This document shows positions 52,546-61,696 of a DNA stretch of 64,000 bases, piece by piece; the first letter of the stretch is position 1; the number at the start of each line of letters is the position of its first letter. Origin of the DNA: Pseudomonas sp. SLFW (GTDB taxonomy: Bacteria; Pseudomonadota; Gammaproteobacteria; Pseudomonadales; Pseudomonadaceae); contig NZ_JAAAKW010000005.1 in assembly GCF_009905615.1 (NCBI RefSeq), positions 186,001 to 250,000 on the forward strand, read 5' to 3'. Both the position numbers and the translations under genes were made by a program. Below the pieces are notes generated by a model. The model made no database searches. It was not told where the DNA came from and worked only from the letters and a program-made list of their open reading frames with translations.

Positions 52546-53199
52546 ATGCACACCTATTCCCGTCGCCGAATCGGCTTCGTTGTTGCTGCACTGGTGCTGT
52601 TGGCGGGTCTTTCGTGGGTGGGACTGCGCGTCAGCCACCTGCTTGTGCCCGATTTCTGGCTGCCCTCGACCCCCGAGCACCTGGTCAGTGAGGAACGCCC
52701 CGTGCAGGTGAATCCGCATATCTATGATCAGCAATGGTTCGACGCCGCCCGTGCGGGGCGAACCGACATCAGCCAGGCGCTGATCGACGCCGGTTTTCCG
52801 GTGAACAGCCAGAGTGGCGAGGGTTACACCGCGCTGGTGTTGGCGACCTACCACGGACAGACCGACGAGGTCAGGTTGTTGCTCGGCGCCACCGCCGACC
52901 CTTGTATCCCCGACCACAACGGCAACACCGCGCTGATGGGCGCGTTGTTCAAGGGAGAAATGGCCATGGCGAAGTTGCTGGTTGATCGTTGCGCCATCGA
53001 TCAGACCAACAACAGCGGCCAAACCGCGCTGGCCTTCGCGGCGCTGTTCGGGCGTCTGGATTTCGTGCCGGTGTTAATCGCACAGGGTGCCGATCTGAAC
53101 CATCAGGACGCACGGGGCGAAACCGCGCTGAGTATCGTGATGGGGCAGGGCAATGAGATCGCCGCCGCTGCGTTGCGTCGCCGTGGGGCGACGGAATGA
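52546..53199 (+). CDS. Ankyrin repeat protein, AnkB-like
   Basis: A 217-residue protein with one N-terminal TM or signal-anchor helix (FVVAALVLLAGLSWVGL) and about four ankyrin repeats from residue 60 (GYTALVLATYHGQTDEVRLLL, then GNTALMGALFKGEMAMAKLL, GQTALAFAALFGRLDFVPVL, GETALSIVMGQGNEIAAAAL). By position and architecture it matches P. aeruginosa AnkB, which protects or assists KatB at the periplasmic side of the membrane. Confidence 0.88.
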   Translation: MHTYSRRRIGFVVAALVLLAGLSWVGLRVSHLLVPDFWLPSTPEHLVSEERPVQVNPHIYDQQWFDAARAGRTDISQALIDAGFPVNSQSGEGYTALVLATYHGQTDEVRLLLGATADPCIPDHNGNTALMGALFKGEMAMAKLLVDRCAIDQTNNSGQTALAFAALFGRLDFVPVLIAQGADLNHQDARGETALSIVMGQGNEIAAAALRRRGATE

Positions 53200-53219
53200 A
53201 ACAACGCGTTCCCGCTCGC

Positions 53220-53690
53220 TCACTCCATCAGTTTTCGGCTGAATTTGGTTTCCATCACGATGTGAGACGACGTATGCGCGACACCCTTGATCATGTTGAT
53301 CCGGATCAACTCGGCGTTGAGGTCGCTCAGGGTGGAGGTGGCCAAATGAATGATGAAATCCGATTCCCCCGACACGGCGTACACCGCCTGCACCGCGTCC
53401 ATTTTGCGCAGGGAAGTCATCACATCGGTGTAGCTCTTGTTGGTGCACGAGGTCATGGTGAAGCAGTTGATGGTCTGTTGGAGACGGTCCTGGTCGATGC
53501 GCACGCTGTAGCCGGTAATGACCCCGGCTTTTTCCAGACGGGTGATGCGCTCCTGCACGGACGAGCGCGACACGCCCAGCTTGCGTGCCAACGAGGCGGT
53601 GGGTTCCCGGGCGTTGGCTTGCAAAAGGCTGAGCAGTTGTCGGTCTTTGTCGGTCAGGTTGAACAGCGGACCGGGGGTAGGCGCATCCAT
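53220..53690 (-). CDS. Lrp/AsnC family transcriptional regulator
   Basis: A 156-residue regulator with helix-turn-helix ASLARKLGVSRSSVQERITR and a C-terminal RAM domain (AVQAVYAVSGESDFIIHL). The start at 53690 fits; the longer frame runs back into the oxidase gene. It lies 26 bp after the FAD oxidase and is probably the last gene of the importer operon, sensing its amino acid or amine. Confidence 0.87.
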   Translation of the reverse strand: MDAPTPGPLFNLTDKDRQLLSLLQANAREPTASLARKLGVSRSSVQERITRLEKAGVITGYSVRIDQDRLQQTINCFTMTSCTNKSYTDVMTSLRKMDAVQAVYAVSGESDFIIHLATSTLSDLNAELIRINMIKGVAHTSSHIVMETKFSRKLME

Positions 53691-53716
53691 GAAAACGTCC
53701 TTGGCCTTGCTCTGAT

Positions 53717-55024
53717 TCAGGGGTGAGAAACCGCTTTGCGCTGTGACCGGGTTTCCTGAAAGAAATCCATGATCTTCAGCCCGGCGTAAACCGTTTGGGC
53801 CGCCGCGGGCCCGAGAGGACCACCGTTCCATTGCAGTCCGTACGCATCGAACAACCGGTAGCGATCGCTTTCGCCGCAAATGGCTTCGGCGATCACGCGT
53901 CCGCCAATGGGCGCAGTGTTCATACCATGGCCGCCGAACGAGGTACAAGCCCAGAGCCCCGTGCCCAATGAAGCGATGTGAGGCATCTTGTGCCGGGCAT
54001 AGCCCATCAGCCCCGACCAGGCTTTATCGATCTTCACCCCTTTCAACTGCGGGTAGACGTCGAGAATATCGGCCGTCAACAACTGCCCCAGGCGCTGTTC
54101 ATCCTGCAGGTTTTTGGTGGTGATGCGCCCGCCCCAGAGCAAACGATCGCCATCCACGACCCGGTAATAATCGGAGGCCCGGCGATTGTCGCCCACCGCA
54201 TCGCGGGTGTTCACGGCCGCCGCCAACCCCGACCCAAGGCGTTCGGTCAGTACCGCGTAAGTGGCGATGGGCAGAAAGGCGCCGCGTAGCTTGCCGAACT
54301 CGGGGCCGCCATACCCGCCGCAGCAATACACCACATCGCCGCACTCGACGCTGCCCTTATCCGTGATCACCCGATGCCCGCCGTCCCGGCGCTCGACCCG
54401 AACCATCGGCGACTGTTCGTAAATCGCGCCGCCGCTGCGTTCAATGAGCCCGGCCAGGCCGAGGCAATAATTCAAGGGGTGAAAATGGAAACCGTGGGTG
54501 TCCCGAAGTGCCTGAAAGTAGCGGTCGGTTTTCAGCCGTTCACGTACCGCATCGCGATCCAGGTAGTCGAGATGAAAGTCGAAGTCCGTGGCCATTTTGT
54601 CCTGCAGTCGCCGCAGGCTGTCGGCATCGTCGTAGCGGATCACGCTCAGCTTTCCCGTCGTGGGTAAACAGCCGGGCAGGGCGTGTCGGGCGATGGTTTC
54701 ACGCACGATATCGACCCCTTCCAGCGACAGTTTAAACAGCGCGGCAGCGGTGGTTTTCCCGCAGCGTCGTTCGATGGCCGACATGCCTTCGGACCAACCC
54801 TGAAGCACGAAGCCGCCATTGCGCCCTGACGCGCCCCATGCCACTCGGCCAGCGTCGAGCAACGCGACAGTCTTGCCTCGTGTCAGCAGTGCCCAGGCCG
54901 TGCTCAACCCTGCCAGCCCTGCGCCGACCACGCAGACATCGGCGGGCACGTTGCCTGACAGCGCAGGCCGCGAGGGCGTGTCCTGCATCGTCGCGGTGTA
55001 GTAGTTGTTGTTATAGGTGAACAT
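53717..55024 (-). CDS. FAD-dependent amine oxidoreductase (PuuB/DadA-like)
   Basis: A 435-residue DAO-family oxidase with the FAD motif GAGLAG (34-39) and GRNGGFVLQGW. The N-terminal YNNNYYTAT resembles the NSYYAAT start of gamma-glutamylputrescine oxidases. It probably oxidises an amine or amino acid brought in by the ABC importer encoded upstream on the same strand. The precise substrate is not determined. Confidence 0.82.
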   Translation of the reverse strand: MFTYNNNYYTATMQDTPSRPALSGNVPADVCVVGAGLAGLSTAWALLTRGKTVALLDAGRVAWGASGRNGGFVLQGWSEGMSAIERRCGKTTAAALFKLSLEGVDIVRETIARHALPGCLPTTGKLSVIRYDDADSLRRLQDKMATDFDFHLDYLDRDAVRERLKTDRYFQALRDTHGFHFHPLNYCLGLAGLIERSGGAIYEQSPMVRVERRDGGHRVITDKGSVECGDVVYCCGGYGGPEFGKLRGAFLPIATYAVLTERLGSGLAAAVNTRDAVGDNRRASDYYRVVDGDRLLWGGRITTKNLQDEQRLGQLLTADILDVYPQLKGVKIDKAWSGLMGYARHKMPHIASLGTGLWACTSFGGHGMNTAPIGGRVIAEAICGESDRYRLFDAYGLQWNGGPLGPAAAQTVYAGLKIMDFFQETRSQRKAVSHP

Positions 55025-55104
55025 GAAAACCGTTGTCCTTTTTGCTGGGCGCAGGCGTCCAGGACGCCACGTCGAGGACGGGCGCCTGTACGGTCTGTTG
55101 GGGG

Positions 55105-55944
55105 TTATTGCACTTGCGTGAGGTCGGCGCCGTACCATTTTTCGGACAGCTGCTTCAGCGTTCCGTCGGCTTTCATGTCGGCGACGATCTTGGTCAACGC
55201 GCTGTTGAACGCTTCATCGCCCTTGTCGACGGCAATGGCCAGCGGTTCGTAGTAAGCGGGTTTGCCCTCCACGCGCACGATGGGATAGCCGTTCTTGACC
55301 GCCGCCACGATGGTGGGCAGGGCGGACAAGGTCGCATTCAGCCGGACGCCATTGCCCATCCGCAGATCATCCAGCGGGCCCATGCTGTCGCCATAGGTTT
55401 TCACTTCACCGGGCGTGACGTCGTAGGTGAACGATGGCACGTCCGCCGCGTCGATCTTCAGGCGGCGATTGATGTAATCCTCGGACGTCGTTCCCGCTTC
55501 CACGCCAATGATCTTGCCGTTCAGGTCCGCAGCCTGGGTGCCGGCAGCATCCTTGTGCACAGCGAACACGTACGGGGTGTAGTAATAGATGGCCGGGAAA
55601 TCCAGCACGCGACCGCGCTCGGTGGTCGGGGTCATGGAACCGACGGACAGGTCCCAGCGGTTCGACCAGCGCCCGGCCGTGATGACCCCGTATTCGGGAG
55701 TCACGAATTCGGTCTTGCTGCCCAGGCGTTTGCCGATTTCGTTCGCCACGTCGATGTCGAAGCCTTGCAGTGTGTTGTCTGGGCCCAGGAAAGACTGGGG
55801 TGGCCAGTTGGCGGCCGTGGCGACCTTGATCACCTTGGTCTGGTGAACCCGGTCGAGGGTCGCGCCTGCCCAGGCGCCTCCGGTGGCCAACATGACGGCA
55901 GTGGTGACAGCAGCGGTCGCGAAGAAACGCGTGAACGGGATCAT
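55105..55944 (-). CDS. ABC transporter substrate-binding protein, amino acid type
   Basis: A 279-residue periplasmic binding protein of family 3 with a signal peptide (cleavage near AWA-G). It has the typical FDIDVANEIGKRLG and MTPTTERGRVLDF stretches. The start at 55944 begins the signal peptide. Works with the ATPase and permease genes upstream; the ligand is a polar amino acid or related amine. Confidence 0.9.
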   Translation of the reverse strand: MIPFTRFFATAAVTTAVMLATGGAWAGATLDRVHQTKVIKVATAANWPPQSFLGPDNTLQGFDIDVANEIGKRLGSKTEFVTPEYGVITAGRWSNRWDLSVGSMTPTTERGRVLDFPAIYYYTPYVFAVHKDAAGTQAADLNGKIIGVEAGTTSEDYINRRLKIDAADVPSFTYDVTPGEVKTYGDSMGPLDDLRMGNGVRLNATLSALPTIVAAVKNGYPIVRVEGKPAYYEPLAIAVDKGDEAFNSALTKIVADMKADGTLKQLSEKWYGADLTQVQ

Positions 55945-56014
55945 GGGTAAGCTCCTGGTGTCCGAAATGGTTTTTGTTGTTTTCGGTGAACGTTGCAAGG
56001 TGCGGTGAAGCCTC

Positions 56015-56785
56015 TCAGTGGCTGAGAATCTGCGACAGAAACTCTCGGGCACGCGGGTGCTGAGGGTTGTCGAAAAAATCGGTGGGGCGGGCCTGCTCGA
56101 TGATCGCGCCCTGATCCATGAAGATGATGCGATCGGCCACACGACGGGCGAACCCCATTTCATGGGTCACGCACACCATCGTGATGCCGTCCTGGGCCAG
56201 TTCGCCCATCACGTCCAGCACCTCCTTGACCATTTCCGGGTCGAGTGCCGAGGTGGGCTCGTCGAACAGCATGATGCGCGGCCGCATGCAGAGGGCCCGG
56301 GCAATCGCCACACGCTGTTGTTGACCGCCCGAGAGCTGGCCGGGGTATTTATCGGCCTGGTTCCTGATCCGCACGCGGTCGAGGTATTCATACGCCAGTT
56401 CGCGGGCTTTCGATTCGCTGAGCTTGCTCACGAGGCGAGGCCCGAGCATGAGGTTTTCCAGCACGGTCATGTGCGGGAACAGGTTGAACTGCTGAAACAC
56501 CATGCCGATCTGGCGACGAATCCCCGCCACGCAGGTGGCATCGCGGGTCAGCTCGACGCCGTCGATGAACACGTGGCCTTTCTGGAAATCCTCCAACAGA
56601 TTAAGACAGCGGATCAGCGTGGACTTGCCGGAGCCGGAAGGGCCGCACACCACGACGATTTCACCGGCCGCGATGTGCAGGTCGATCCCTTTGAGCACGT
56701 GAAAGTCGCCGTACCACTTGTGCATGTCCTGGATCGAGACAGCCGGATACGACGCCGACGCGAGGGAAACGGATTGCTGATTCAT
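56015..56785 (-). CDS. Amino acid ABC transporter ATP-binding protein (GlnQ-like)
   Basis: A 256-residue ATPase with Walker [10 protein letters not shown] (48-56), signature LSGGQQQ, Walker [15 protein letters not shown] and the switch His in VTHEMGFA. All catalytic residues are intact. It lies 14 bp after the permease gene. The family drives import of polar amino acids. Confidence 0.94.
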   Translation of the reverse strand: MNQQSVSLASASYPAVSIQDMHKWYGDFHVLKGIDLHIAAGEIVVVCGPSGSGKSTLIRCLNLLEDFQKGHVFIDGVELTRDATCVAGIRRQIGMVFQQFNLFPHMTVLENLMLGPRLVSKLSESKARELAYEYLDRVRIRNQADKYPGQLSGGQQQRVAIARALCMRPRIMLFDEPTSALDPEMVKEVLDVMGELAQDGITMVCVTHEMGFARRVADRIIFMDQGAIIEQARPTDFFDNPQHPRAREFLSQILSH

Positions 56786-56799
56786 TGTCGTGCTCCTGA

Positions 56800-57774
56800 T
56801 CAGCGATGGGCGCGGTTGAAGTGTTTTTCCATCCGTGCCTGAACCGTTTCCAGCACGATGGACAGCAGCCAATACAGCACGGCAGCGGTGATGAGCATTT
56901 CCAGGTGACGGAACTCGGCGCGGCCTTGGGTGCGGGCGAGGAACATCAGCTCCCACACCCCGATTACCGATACCAGCGAGCTGTCCTTGAGCATCGAGAT
57001 GAACTGATTGCCGGTCGGCGGGATGATCAGCCGCATGGACTGCGGGAGGATCACTCGGGTCATGGTCTGGAATGGCGTCAGGCCGATGGCCCGCGAGGCT
57101 TCCCACTGCCCACGGGAAATGCTGCTGATGCCCCCGCGGAAAATTTCTGTCATGTAGGCGCCGTAGCACAGTGAGAGCGCGAGAATCCCCGCGGGCACTG
57201 CGCCGACCACATAGCCCAGCTGGGGGATGCCGAGGTAGATCAGGTAAATCTGAATCAGCAGCGGGACGCCGCGAAAGAACGAGGTGTAGAAACTGGCGAT
57301 GGCAATGGCGAAGCCGTTGGACGACAGCCGGGCCGTGGCACCCAACAGCGCCAGCACGAACGCGATGGCAATGGAAATGGCGGACACGTAGACGGTGGTG
57401 AACACCCCTTGGGTGATCATGAAGCCGACCTTGGTGGCGATGAAGCTGTAAGACAGATTGAACGTGTCGAAGAACAGCAGGAACAGCACCAGCAGCTCGC
57501 ACCAGACGGTGATGATCTGCGCCCGTAGCGGAAAGCGGCCGAGCATGAACAGATTCAGCATGGCGGTGAGGGTGAAGGTCCCGCCCACCGCGATATTGCG
57601 TGCCCACGGCGATTCCAGATCGAGGACGATGGGGCCCATCAGGTGTGAGAGCCGACTTTCGCCAACGCCACACAGGAGGGTGATGCAGAAAATGACAGCG
57701 GCGATGGCGCCCATGAACATGACACTGTCAGTGAAACGCGCCTTGATGATGTGATCCTTGTACATCGCTTGCAT
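56800..57774 (-). CDS. Amino acid ABC transporter permease
   Basis: A 324-residue inner-membrane permease with an extended N-terminus (three extra helices) before the HisM/GlnP-like domain. The EAA loop is in [24 protein letters not shown]. Fusion of extra N-terminal helices is seen in some Pseudomonas permeases. Two Met codons (57774, 57765) are possible starts. First gene of the operon permease-ATPase-binding protein-oxidase-Lrp. Confidence 0.88.
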   Translation of the reverse strand: MQAMYKDHIIKARFTDSVMFMGAIAAVIFCITLLCGVGESRLSHLMGPIVLDLESPWARNIAVGGTFTLTAMLNLFMLGRFPLRAQIITVWCELLVLFLLFFDTFNLSYSFIATKVGFMITQGVFTTVYVSAISIAIAFVLALLGATARLSSNGFAIAIASFYTSFFRGVPLLIQIYLIYLGIPQLGYVVGAVPAGILALSLCYGAYMTEIFRGGISSISRGQWEASRAIGLTPFQTMTRVILPQSMRLIIPPTGNQFISMLKDSSLVSVIGVWELMFLARTQGRAEFRHLEMLITAAVLYWLLSIVLETVQARMEKHFNRAHR

Positions 57775-57997
57775 GCCTCAGGGTGAACCCCATTTGTTGT
57801 TGTGGGGCCATTATGAGGGCGCGATTTGCCGGGCGGCAGCCTGCGATTTAACGGTTGTCAGGCTTTGTTACCGAATAATCGCCGGTCAAACCCCTACATC
57901 TGACGGCGCGGGGCGTCATGTTGAGTGGGAAAGAGGCGCAGCCTTCAGAACGTCCGTGTCGAATGCTCAAGCACCCGACAGCGGGATGCCTGGATGC

Positions 57998-58885
57998 TCA
58001 GCGGTTCAGCACCTCCAACACCGCATCGGCGAACACGGCGGGTGCTTCTTGCGGGACGTTATGACCCACGCCCGGCAGCACCTGTCTGCGCACCTTCGCG
58101 CTGAAGCCTTTCACGGCAGCCGCGTCATCCCGCTTCGACGAGACCCCATCATCGGCCCCGCCCAGAATCACGCTCGGCACCGAAATCGGGGGCCGTTGCG
58201 CCAGTTGGCGTTCGATCTCGGCGTAACGGGGATCGCCCTCTACCAACCCGAACCGGTGGCGGTAGGAGTGGGTCACGACGTCGACAAAGTCCGGGTTGGA
58301 AAACGAATCCGCGCTCGCCTCATAGGTCCCCTCGCTGAATGTCCAGCTGGGCGACCACTGTTCCCACAGCAGGCGACAGAACGCTTTGCCATTGGCCTTT
58401 AACCCGGCATATCCACGCTCGCCATGGAGGTAATACTGATACCAGAGACGATGCTCGCTCCGGGCTGAAGAGGGCGTGTTGGCGGCAGCAATGTCCTGAA
58501 TGTTGTAGCCCGGATCACCGCTTACCAGGCCGATCACCCGCTCGGGCCACAACGCTGCGACGACACACGCCGCGCGGCCACCCCAGTCATAGCCCGCCAG
58601 CACCGCACGTTCGATGCTCAGCGCGTCAAGCAAGGCCAGCAGATCGGCGCCGAGGGCGGCCTGTTCACCGGATCGAAGCGTGGACGCATCGAGAAAGCGC
58701 GTGGGGCCGTAGCCCCGCAAGTACGGCACGATGCAACGGCAACCCGCGTCCGCGAGCCGTTTCGCGACCTCGTCATAGGCGCGAACGTCGTAAGGAAATC
58801 CGTGCAACAGCACCACGACTGGCCCGTCGGCGGGACCGCTTTCGAGGTAGGCGATATTCAGCACGCCTGCTGTGACCTGTTTCAT
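57998..58885 (-). CDS. Alpha/beta hydrolase with Asp nucleophile (epoxide hydrolase-like)
   Basis: A 295-residue alpha/beta hydrolase: oxyanion motif HGFP (29-32), nucleophile elbow GYDWGG with Asp100, and catalytic His in GVGHNVPQE. An Asp nucleophile marks the epoxide hydrolase/haloalkane dehalogenase branch rather than esterases. The substrate is unknown. It stands alone between the importer operon and the SDR gene. Confidence 0.83.
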   Translation of the reverse strand: MKQVTAGVLNIAYLESGPADGPVVVLLHGFPYDVRAYDEVAKRLADAGCRCIVPYLRGYGPTRFLDASTLRSGEQAALGADLLALLDALSIERAVLAGYDWGGRAACVVAALWPERVIGLVSGDPGYNIQDIAAANTPSSARSEHRLWYQYYLHGERGYAGLKANGKAFCRLLWEQWSPSWTFSEGTYEASADSFSNPDFVDVVTHSYRHRFGLVEGDPRYAEIERQLAQRPPISVPSVILGGADDGVSSKRDDAAAVKGFSAKVRRQVLPGVGHNVPQEAPAVFADAVLEVLNR

Positions 58886-59055
58886 GTGTCGCTCCCACGT
58901 CTAATGTGCCCGCGTCGAAATCCTGCCAGACGCCGAGGCAGGGTCATGTGCTTCAGACCCAACTCCGATGTCACAGGTTTAACGAATCTTGGCGGCGGTG
59001 CGTGCAGGATGCACCGCCACGGCGACAAACCCATGAACGTGGTCACTCCTGACCG

Positions 59056-59943
59056 CTATCGCCCCAGACACACCCGCACATCCTCCAACAACCCCGGCCC
59101 CTTCGGGTTCCACCCCAGCCGTTCCCGTGTCTTGGTGTTCGACGCCGACATGTCCTGCCCCGCGAACCCGGCCATCCAGCCGAAATGCGCTGCGGCCTGT
59201 TCAGGGCTCAGGGAAACGGTCGGCACGCCCAGCCCTTCGCCAATCACCTGCGCGATGTCACGGAAGGCAATCGTCTGTTCGGCGGTGGCGTTGTAGCGGG
59301 CACCGGGTGCGTGTTTTTCCAGGGCCAGGCGGTAGAGGTGGGCCGTGTCGGCAAGGTGTGCGGCGGACCATCCTTCGTTTCCTTCACTGACGTAAGCCGA
59401 CACGCCTTTCTGCCGCGCCAAGTCGATGAGGTAGGTGACCAGACCCTGTTTCACCGGGTTGTGGATTTGCGACAAGCGCATGACCACCACATTGATACCC
59501 CGCTCGCTCAGTGCGTGGCCGGCCAGTTCCGAGGCGGTGCGTGGATGGGGATGGGCCGGGTCGAAATGGTCTTCGTCCGCAGGCTGGCCGGGGGCGGGGC
59601 AGCCCATGGCGGTGCCGGAGGTGATGATCAATGGGCGCGCCGAACCTTCCAGCGCAGCGCCTAACGCCGTGATGACGCGGCCATCCTTCTGGCAATTTTC
59701 GACGAAGTAAGTGAAATCGTGATCGAAGGCGGTGTGGATCACCGCGTCGCATTGTTCGGCGCCTTTGCGCAGGCTGTCGAGGTCTTCGATGTCGCCTCGG
59801 TGAGCGACAGCGCCCACGGCACGCAACGCACGTTCGCCGTGATCGGAGCGGGTCAGACCCAGCACGTCATGGCCTGCGTCGAGCAATTCCCGCGTGACCT
59901 GGGTGCCGATGAAACCTGTGGAGCCGGTGAGAAATACGCGCAT
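59056..59943 (-). CDS. NAD-dependent epimerase/dehydratase family protein
   Basis: A 295-residue extended SDR with GSTGFIG (7-13) and TRSDHG after the second strand. It resembles the protein at 26852 in length and organisation. The canonical YxxxK is not evident. Divergent from the HTH regulator across about 100 bp, so probably its target. Confidence 0.82.
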   Translation of the reverse strand: MRVFLTGSTGFIGTQVTRELLDAGHDVLGLTRSDHGERALRAVGAVAHRGDIEDLDSLRKGAEQCDAVIHTAFDHDFTYFVENCQKDGRVITALGAALEGSARPLIITSGTAMGCPAPGQPADEDHFDPAHPHPRTASELAGHALSERGINVVVMRLSQIHNPVKQGLVTYLIDLARQKGVSAYVSEGNEGWSAAHLADTAHLYRLALEKHAPGARYNATAEQTIAFRDIAQVIGEGLGVPTVSLSPEQAAAHFGWMAGFAGQDMSASNTKTRERLGWNPKGPGLLEDVRVCLGR

Positions 59944-60041
59944 GGGGTCACTCTCGCTTTGCTGAAAACACCAGCCTGCGCGTAGTCTGTATCCAGTTAA
60001 AGACGTGACGTTATCAGGGTATACACACTAACAGGCTTGCT

Positions 60042-60869
60042 ATGTCAGATCAGTCGGTTCAATTGCTGGGTGCGTATTTGAAGGATTGCCGGGGGCGGCT
60101 CGACCCGGTGAGTTTCGGCTTTTCCAATGCGCGCAGGCGCACGCCGGGATTGCGTCGCGAGGAGGTCGCGCAGCGCGCCAACATCAGCGCCACTTGGTAC
60201 ACCTGGCTGGAACAGGGCAGGGGTGGCGCGCCGTCCACCGAGGTGTTGAACCGCATCGCCCAAAGCCTGTTGATGACCGAACCTGAGCGCGAACACTTGT
60301 TCATGCTCGCGTTCGGCCACCCGCCCGAAGTGATTTACCGGGCGCCTGAAGGCGTGACGCCGCGTTTGCAGCGCCTCTTGGACACCCTTGAGTTCAGCCC
60401 CGCGATCATCAAGACGGCCACTTGGGATGTACTGGCCTGGAATCGTGCGGCGGCTGTTGTATTCACCGATTACAGCCTGCTGCCGGTGAAGGAGCGCAAC
60501 ATTCTGCGCCTGATGTTCTGTCGGCAGGGCGTGCGCGAACGGCAGGAGGATTGGGAGAGCATGGCGAGGTTCGTGGTGGCGGCGTTTCGCGCGGATGCGA
60601 TTCGAGCGGGGGCGGCGTCGGAGGTCAGCAAACTGGCCGAGGAGCTGTGCGTGTTGAGCGCTGACTTTGCGCGGTTCTGGCGGGACAACGATGTGCGGGT
60701 ACACGGTGAAGGCAGCAAGCGGCTGCATCATCCGACGATGGGCTTGATCGCGCTGGAGTATTCGGGATTTGCCGTGGATGGCAGGCCGGACCTCGGCATG
60801 GTTATTTACAACCCTGCCACTGCTGAGGATACCGACAAGATCCGGGTGTTACTGAAGGGGAATGATTAA
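60042..60869 (+). CDS. XRE-family regulator with MmyB-like ligand domain
   Basis: A 275-residue protein with an N-terminal XRE helix-turn-helix (RRTPGLRREEVAQRANISATWYTWLEQGRG) and a C-terminal MmyB-like PAS-type domain (ATWDVLAWNRAAAVVFTDY and later LHHPTMGLIALEY). Such domains bind a small hydrophobic ligand. Regulators of this kind often sit opposite an SDR gene, as here. It ends 3 bp before the csgH-like gene, in convergent orientation. Confidence 0.88.
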   Translation: MSDQSVQLLGAYLKDCRGRLDPVSFGFSNARRRTPGLRREEVAQRANISATWYTWLEQGRGGAPSTEVLNRIAQSLLMTEPEREHLFMLAFGHPPEVIYRAPEGVTPRLQRLLDTLEFSPAIIKTATWDVLAWNRAAAVVFTDYSLLPVKERNILRLMFCRQGVRERQEDWESMARFVVAAFRADAIRAGAASEVSKLAEELCVLSADFARFWRDNDVRVHGEGSKRLHHPTMGLIALEYSGFAVDGRPDLGMVIYNPATAEDTDKIRVLLKGND

Positions 60870-60872
60870 GCG

Positions 60873-61178
60873 TCAGCTCGTGGTTTCGTCGCAGTTCTTG
60901 TCGAGGGATTTGACCAATACGCCGTCCTGGAAGAGTTCCAGGTGAATGTTGCAGGCGGCTTCCGGTGGAATGCTCAGGCGCACGAGAGAGGTGCTGGCGC
61001 CGGTCTGGATATCGCCCTGCTGGCTGATGCTGGAGGTGCCCGCGGCGCTGCGTTGGCTGATCGCCATGCGGTAACGCAGGGTCAAGGGCGTCGGGTTTTC
61101 GATGTGCGGACGAATCAGCACAGCCGCCCCTTCACGGTGGGTATCGATGGCGACGACCAATTGCGATAAGTCGATCAT
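60873..61178 (-). CDS. csgH: CsgH-like curli chaperone/inhibitor
   Basis: A 101-residue beta-rich protein with the CsgH/CsgC-like RYRMAISQRSAAGTSSISQQG segment and a later HLELFQDG strand. CsgC and CsgH hold curlin subunits soluble in the periplasm. No signal peptide is visible from either the ATG at 61178 or the GTG at 61187. Two Cys remain, near residues 81 and 96. It directly follows the csgB-like gene, so it is last in the operon. Confidence 0.75.
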   Translation of the reverse strand: MIDLSQLVVAIDTHREGAAVLIRPHIENPTPLTLRYRMAISQRSAAGTSSISQQGDIQTGASTSLVRLSIPPEAACNIHLELFQDGVLVKSLDKNCDETTS

Positions 61179-61183
61179 GGGTC

Positions 61184-61696
61184 TCACTTCTGCGTGACTG
61201 TAGCGTTCATGTTGCTGCCGAACTGCTGGACACTGACCACGCCACCAAACCCGCTTTGGGTGACGTTGGCCTGGTTGTTCTGGCCATACTGCCCGACGTA
61301 CGCCTGATTATAGGCGCCGCTTTGCACGACGTTGGCCTGGTTGCCGGTGCCCACTTGCGCGATGGCCGCCTGGTTGTAGCGCCCGCTCTGCTCCAGGGTC
61401 ATAACGTTGTTGTAGCCGTTCTGCTGGGCATACGCGGCATTGTAGGCGCCGCTCTGGTTAATGGTCGCCGCGTTGGCCTGGCCCGTCTGGATTTCCACCA
61501 GACGCTGGCGTTGGCCACTTTGATCGACCGTGGCGCGGTTGTAGGAGCCGATCTGGCTCAGGTCAACCCGGCTGCCCGACACACCAAGGCCGGAGTAGCG
61601 AGCCTCGGACACCAGGTCGGCGGCCGAACACAGCGTACTGCCAAGGGTCAGTAAGGCAGCGCAGGTCAGCAGCGCATATTTATTGTGGTTGCGCAC
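61184..61696 (-). CDS. csgB: Curlin minor subunit, CsgB-like
   Basis: A 170-residue secreted amyloid protein. A signal peptide ends near CSA-A, and about twelve strand units follow, each with the Q...N spacing of curlin repeats (NQSGAYN, EQSGRYN, TQSGFGG). This is about six repeats, close to CsgB size. The GTG start at 61696 has GGGAG before it and overlaps the end of csgG by 17 bp. It is expected to nucleate the fibre at the cell surface. Confidence 0.85.
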   Translation of the reverse strand: MRNHNKYALLTCAALLTLGSTLCSAADLVSEARYSGLGVSGSRVDLSQIGSYNRATVDQSGQRQRLVEIQTGQANAATINQSGAYNAAYAQQNGYNNVMTLEQSGRYNQAAIAQVGTGNQANVVQSGAYNQAYVGQYGQNNQANVTQSGFGGVVSVQQFGSNMNATVTQK

